DNA of 64,000 nt from Allodiplogaster sudhausi (Eukaryota > Nematoda > Chromadorea > Rhabditida > Diplogasteridae). Below the pieces are notes generated by a model. That model was not told the origin of the DNA, did not search any database, and worked only from the letters and a program-made list of their open reading frames with translations. Location: positions 1 to 64,000 of the forward strand of contig CALZFC010000293.1 of NCBI GenBank assembly GCA_945643635.1, in the 5' to 3' direction. This document shows positions 61,118 through 64,000 of this stretch, in pieces. Position numbers and translations under genes: made by a program. Every line of letters starts with the position of its first letter. Positions within the stretch are counted from its first letter, which is position 1.

Positions 61118-61589
61118 CAGTACCGCCCAACATTTCTGGTACATATATTAATTATATTAATTATATTAATATAAATAATTTCAATTGATTTTTCAGCGCT
61201 CATGGCGCACTTCAACGTAGTTTTCTGTACAAACTAGACTAATTCGATGCAGATAAATACGTTGGAAACATTAGTTTCTCACACTGACGAGAAAATTCAT
61301 GTTTTAGTCCGAAACCCATTTGAAAGATGAAGCGCAATTACGCACCTAGTGCAGCGCAATTGCGCTGCATATTTCAAATAATTTCGGGCTAAAACATGAA
61401 TTTTCTCGTCAACGTCTACTTTGATTGAGAAACTAATGTTACCAACGTATTTATCTGTATCGAATTAGTCTAGTTTGTACAGAAAAATACGTTGAAATGT
61501 GCCATGAGCGATGAAAAATCAATTGAAATTATTTATATTAATATAATTAATATGATTAATATATGTACCAGAAATGTTGGGCGGTACTG
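61118..61589. mobile_element. Long-TIR palindromic MITE, Tc1/mariner-like
   Basis: The interval starts CAGTACCGCCCAACATTTCT and ends in its near-exact complement, AGAAATGTTGGGCGGTACTG. It is flanked by TA at 61,116-61,117 and 61,590-61,591. The inverted arms run about 220 bp each, leaving a short centre around 61,340-61,370 (CGCAATTACGCACC / GCGCAATTGCGCTGC). CAGT termini plus a TA duplication are the hallmark of Tc1/mariner insertions. No transposase is encoded. The arms can fold into one long hairpin. A diverged relative lies at 63.57-63.95 kb. Confidence 0.85.
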
Positions 61590-61591
61590 TA

Positions 61592-61777
61592 CCTTGGGGA
61601 TATTATGTGAGAAAATTTGAATAAAGGCCTCCAGACGCGAAAGAGAAGAATGCGGGAGAGAGTGAGAGAGTTAGAGGCACAAGTCAAGTCATGATCTAAA
61701 AGAAGAAAACTCGTTGAAAAGAATCATTTATCTTTTGAGTTTTGGTTCATTCCGGAAAATTAACGAAAAGGTTCATC
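61592..61777. other. Presumed 3' flank of the reverse-strand gene
   Basis: This contains a GAGA-rich tract near 61,650. A plus-strand frame here (RKRRMRERVRELEAQVKS) is a product of that purine tract and lacks a start. No gene is called. Confidence 0.4.
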
Positions 61778-62465
61778 TTACTCGCAGTTGATGTTTTTCA
61801 CTTTATGATATCGAAGCTCGTCTGCGTACTCGAAGTAATCACGGTAAATTACTAGGCTCTTGGCGAGTTCGGTGCCGTTTTCCGCCTGTAATCACATGTA
61901 TGCTTTAACGGAGATTAAAAAGACACGATAAACATTATTTAATCATAAGGCTGTGCATCAGAGTTGTGCATTTTGGCTAAAATGTTTCCTAGATATTAAT
62001 AAATAATTCTTTCAAAAAATTATTGTTGTATTTAAAACAAATTTGCATTTCTAAAAGTTACAAATGGATATATACTCAAATTAAGCAATATAGCGGATCA
62101 GTAATCGTGCTCCGCACCGGAATGAAATAAAGCGAATAGGAACAGAACAATATAAGTACGAATTAAAAATTGGAATTAGACATTTAAAAATTGATTCTTC
62201 CGGGCCTAAATCGAAAACTGCGTGCCAGGCCGGGTCGGCCCAAAACATTCGTGGCCACTTGCATCCCTATTCAACCAAATAAATCCATACATCTTTGGGT
62301 AGCACTTCTAATAATAGTGTGGAACTTCTAAAAATATTTTTATACGCAAAAAAATTTAAAAAAAAAATTTATCACCTTAAATGCCGTCCTGCTCGAGTGA
62401 AGTCGTCGCTTTTCACGTGCGGCAACATCAGCGGCCAACTCGCAGACCTCCGCCGCATCTTCCAT
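61778..62465 (-). CDS. Two-exon gene of unknown family, about 65 residues as modelled
   Basis: Exon 2 (61,778-61,885) follows CATGTGATTACAG and reads 35 codons (AENGTELAKSLVIYRDYFEY, ADELRYHKVKNINCE) to TAA. Exon 1 ends at 62,376 in TTTAAG/GTGATA and reads MEDAAEVCELAADVAAREKR, then RLHSSRTAFK, from ATG at 62,465. Both are phase 0, so they join cleanly, and both prefer G/C in third positions. The 490 nt intron is AT-rich. Sequence upstream of the ATG stays open in the same frame (it includes VKFWERHRCMY) as far as about 62,540, so the real start may be earlier. Just upstream a second frame (GTSKTAEEGEASSFGNATD) also looks coding, and the switch falls in a TATGTATAT tract prone to slippage. 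The product looks soluble and helical, with no signal peptide. Function unknown. Confidence 0.62.
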
Positions 62466-62642
62466 ATACATACATCTGTGGCGTTCCCAAAACTTGACGC
62501 TTCCCCTTCCTCCGCGGTTTTCGAGGTCCCCTGTACTCCCTGTCTATTCTCCCTCATATACTCTTCCTTAGCTTTCTCTCACCCTCTCTAGTTTTCTACC
62601 TCTCCACTCACTTGTTCGCTATCCCTTCCCTCCCCCTGCCTC
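62466..62642 (-). other. Upstream exon extension and purine-rich 5' region of the reverse-strand gene
   Basis: The reverse strand here is GA-rich (GAGAGGGTGAGAGAAAGC) with a possible acceptor GGAGTACAG at about 62,515. Coding-like sequence continues to about 62,515 in one of two frames. Beyond it the DNA is a purine tract that could be promoter or 5' UTR. Confidence 0.35.
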
Positions 62643-62726
62643 ACTCTCCTTTCTCAAACCCCGGAAGTCTTCCGTTTCATTTTCACTCTCTTTTCTCCAA
62701 CCCCGAAAGTCTTCCGTTTCATTTTT
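62643..62726. repeat. Tandem duplication of a 42 bp pyrimidine-rich segment
   Basis: Two copies start at about 62,643 and 62,685 and share CCCCGGAAGTCTTCCGTTTC or its one-base variant CCCCGAAAGTCTTCCG. The copies sit upstream of the reverse-strand gene, in its possible promoter region. Confidence 0.75.
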
Positions 62727-63112
62727 CGATCGGTCACGCGATCGTTAAAATGACATGGAGAAGTCCTTCCGTTTAATGGCCCCTTCAATTGAAGAAGCGC
62801 AATCGCAGCCGTCCTGTTCCCAATAAAATAGCATCGAGAATCTGTCTTTGCACGCTGACGAAAATTGCATCTCCTATTGATCAAGAAAACAAACAGACAG
62901 CCTCGGAATTAAAAAAAGGAAGAGAGAATGTTTCGTCATTTTTTTTGCCTCCGGCATGCATTTTTTAAATAATTATATGCTAGCACATTTAGAGATAGAA
63001 ATTTGCATTTTAAAACTATTAGGCCATTTACAAAAGCTAACTCCAGGATATTCACAACCGACAATTTGTGGTTAAAAAAAAGGTTATTTTAACAAATTAA
63101 AAACTACACAGA
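62727..63112. other. Interval without a supported gene
   Basis: This has a short palindromic stretch (CGATCGGTCACGCGATCG) near 62,727 and otherwise AT-rich sequence. No exon signals were found. Confidence 0.4.
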
Positions 63113-63168
63113 CACAATAAGTTTTCATTTCTGTGCAAAGTACACAGAAATGAAAATTTATTTATGTG
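63113..63168. repeat. Small inverted repeat (hairpin)
   Basis: A perfect 14 bp stem, TTTTCATTTCTGTG with CACAGAAATGAAAA, around a 7 nt loop, is extended outward by an imperfect CACAATAA / TTTATTTATGTG pair to about 56 bp in all. It could be a tiny MITE or solo palindrome. No target duplication was identified. Confidence 0.6.
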
Positions 63169-63357
63169 CTTCAGGGAAAACGATCACAGAAAATGAAAGA
63201 GAGATTTCAAAATGACATCACTCTGAAGTACTTGAAGCGAAATAGGATTTAAAAATATATAACTATGTACATATGTACATACTTAAATATATTACATAAA
63301 ATAGTCTTTCGAAGGGATTATTAGTATTAGGGATCACTTCAATTTCATAAAAGTTTT

Positions 63358-63373
63358 TGTTTTCTTCATACAG
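63358..63373 (+). promoter_or_regulatory. Splice-acceptor-like site 26 nt before an ATG (candidate SL trans-splice site)
   Basis: TTGTTTTCTTCATACAG precedes a 26 nt leader and then the ATG of a signal-peptide exon. It is the third example of this layout in the window. Confidence 0.45.
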
Positions 63374-63399
63374 GTTTTCCCGAGAAAGGTCGCGGCGAC

Positions 63400-63453
63400 A
63401 TGCAGCTTCCACTTCTCTTCGGAATTATCCTCTTCGGATCGTTGGTTTTGCAG
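63400..63453 (+). CDS. First coding exon of a secreted protein (gene continues beyond this point)
   Basis: ATG at 63,400 opens an 18-residue signal-peptide core (MQLPLLFGIILFGSLVLQ) ending in phase 0 at CAG/GTGTTT. The leader starts after a strong acceptor at 63,373. No further exon is recognisable before the window ends, where the intron is occupied by a mobile element, so product and family are unknown. The short hydrophobic start and phase-0 exit resemble those of the reverse-strand secreted gene at 55.8 kb. Confidence 0.6.
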
Positions 63454-63567
63454 GTGTTTACTTTATGTTATTTTGTAAATTTTATAAAACGTGCAAGTTA
63501 GTTCCGTTTAGAAAATGCTATCAGTGAAATATATTCACGCCTTCTAATCGCTAACATTTCAGGTTCA

Positions 63568-63945
63568 TACATTAATATTAATCTAATTTAAATAGAAAAT
63601 AGTTCGGAGATCAAGACCCATTTCAACGAAGTTATTTGTCCTCATCGGACTAATTCCGCATTCATAAATACAGCGATAACATTAGTTTCGCACAACACTT
63701 TGACACTGACGATCATATTTTAGCCAGAAACCTTTTTGAAAGATGCAGCGCATTGCGCATGCCATGCAAAATATTGCGCCTATGTAGCGCATTTCGCAAA
63801 TAGAAAAGAATTTATTTTCTCGTCAGTATTAACTTTTTTTTTGAGAAAAAAAGCTACCACTGTATTTATTAGTGGTGTTGAATTAGTTTAGTTTGAACAG
63901 AAAACTACATTGAAATGCATCATGATTGAAAATATTTAAATTTTC
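63568..63945. mobile_element. Diverged second copy of the mariner-like MITE
   Basis: Blocks match the element at 61.1-61.6 kb in order: CATTTCAACG.AGTT, GGACTAATTC, ATAAATAC, AACATTAGTTTC, ACACTGACGA, GAAAGATG.AGCGCA, then the opposite arm with TTTTCTCGTCA, GAATTAGT.TAGTTTG, ACAGAAAA and TTGAAATG. The outer CAGT ends are lost or unrecognisable, so limits are approximate. The copy lies in the presumed intron of the gene starting at 63,400. Its divergence suggests it is older than the first copy. Confidence 0.65.
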
Positions 63946-64000
63946 ATGTTGATGGAGATATACATATCTCACGTAAGAAGATTATCATATCTTCCGTATC

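Noticed and set aside
61027..61215. 62 residue reverse-strand frame
   Set aside because: It falls mostly in the left arm of the mariner-like element.
61620..61700. bZIP-like basic peptide (RKRRMRERVRELEAQVKS)
   Set aside because: It is a purine-tract artefact with no start, no leucine heptads and a stop right after it.
62295..62884. Plus-strand frame at 62,295-62,591 and reverse-strand frame at 62,654-62,884
   Set aside because: The first is antisense to the exon ending at 62,376. The second spans the 42 bp duplication and has no coding-like codon use or splice sites.

Overview
This is eukaryotic DNA, most likely from a nematode. About 80% of it is one satellite array and the rest is gene-bearing, AT-rich flank. 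The nematode call is an inference from four things: a thrombospondin type 1 domain ending in a C-R-F-P-x3-CC signature of the kind I associate with nematode secreted TSR proteins; pyrimidine-rich intron ends in CAG; a three-finger C-terminus followed by a GPI-type tail; and three signal-peptide exons whose ATG lies only 14 to 26 nt after a splice-acceptor-like AG, as expected for spliced-leader trans-splicing. I cannot name the species.

Layout. Positions 1-50,026 are an uninterrupted head-to-tail array of about 355 copies of a 141-142 bp monomer. The first ~28 kb is a simple monomeric array. Sequence subtypes then accumulate, and from about 33.7 kb they recur in a fixed order as higher-order repeats of 7, 8, 11, 14, 17 or 24 monomers. 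At 50,027 the array is broken by a foldback element (two ~250 bp inverted arms), a tRNA-like sequence and about 190 bp of unique DNA. A last block of about six monomers (51,011-51,868) follows, and the array ends 18 bp from the stop codon of a reverse-strand terminal exon.

From 51.9 kb on, genes are small, split by introns, and visible as GC-rich islands in AT-rich sequence. The best supported are a secreted TSR protein (53,520-54,796, +) with another terminal exon and poly(A) signal inside its large intron; a small secreted protein (55,492-55,801, -); the C-terminal half of a Ly6/three-finger, probably GPI-anchored protein (about 60,000-60,514, +); a two-exon reverse-strand gene of unknown family (61,778-62,465, -); and a signal-peptide first exon running off the right end (63,400-63,453, +). 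Between them lie exon-like islands of uncertain membership, including a tandemly duplicated exon-plus-intron unit at 57.3-58.75 kb.

Mobile DNA in the flank: a 228 bp TTAA-flanked palindrome (piggyBac-like MITE), a 472 bp TA-flanked palindrome with CAGT termini (Tc1/mariner-like MITE), and a diverged second copy of the latter at 63.6-63.9 kb. A 32 bp minisatellite at 56.8-57.1 kb carries an intron-3'-end-like motif in every copy. Nothing here looks like a bacterial-style operon or defence system. The shared theme of the genes is small secreted or surface proteins next to a satellite edge. All gene models were read by eye, and exon joins are proposals based on phase and splice signals.
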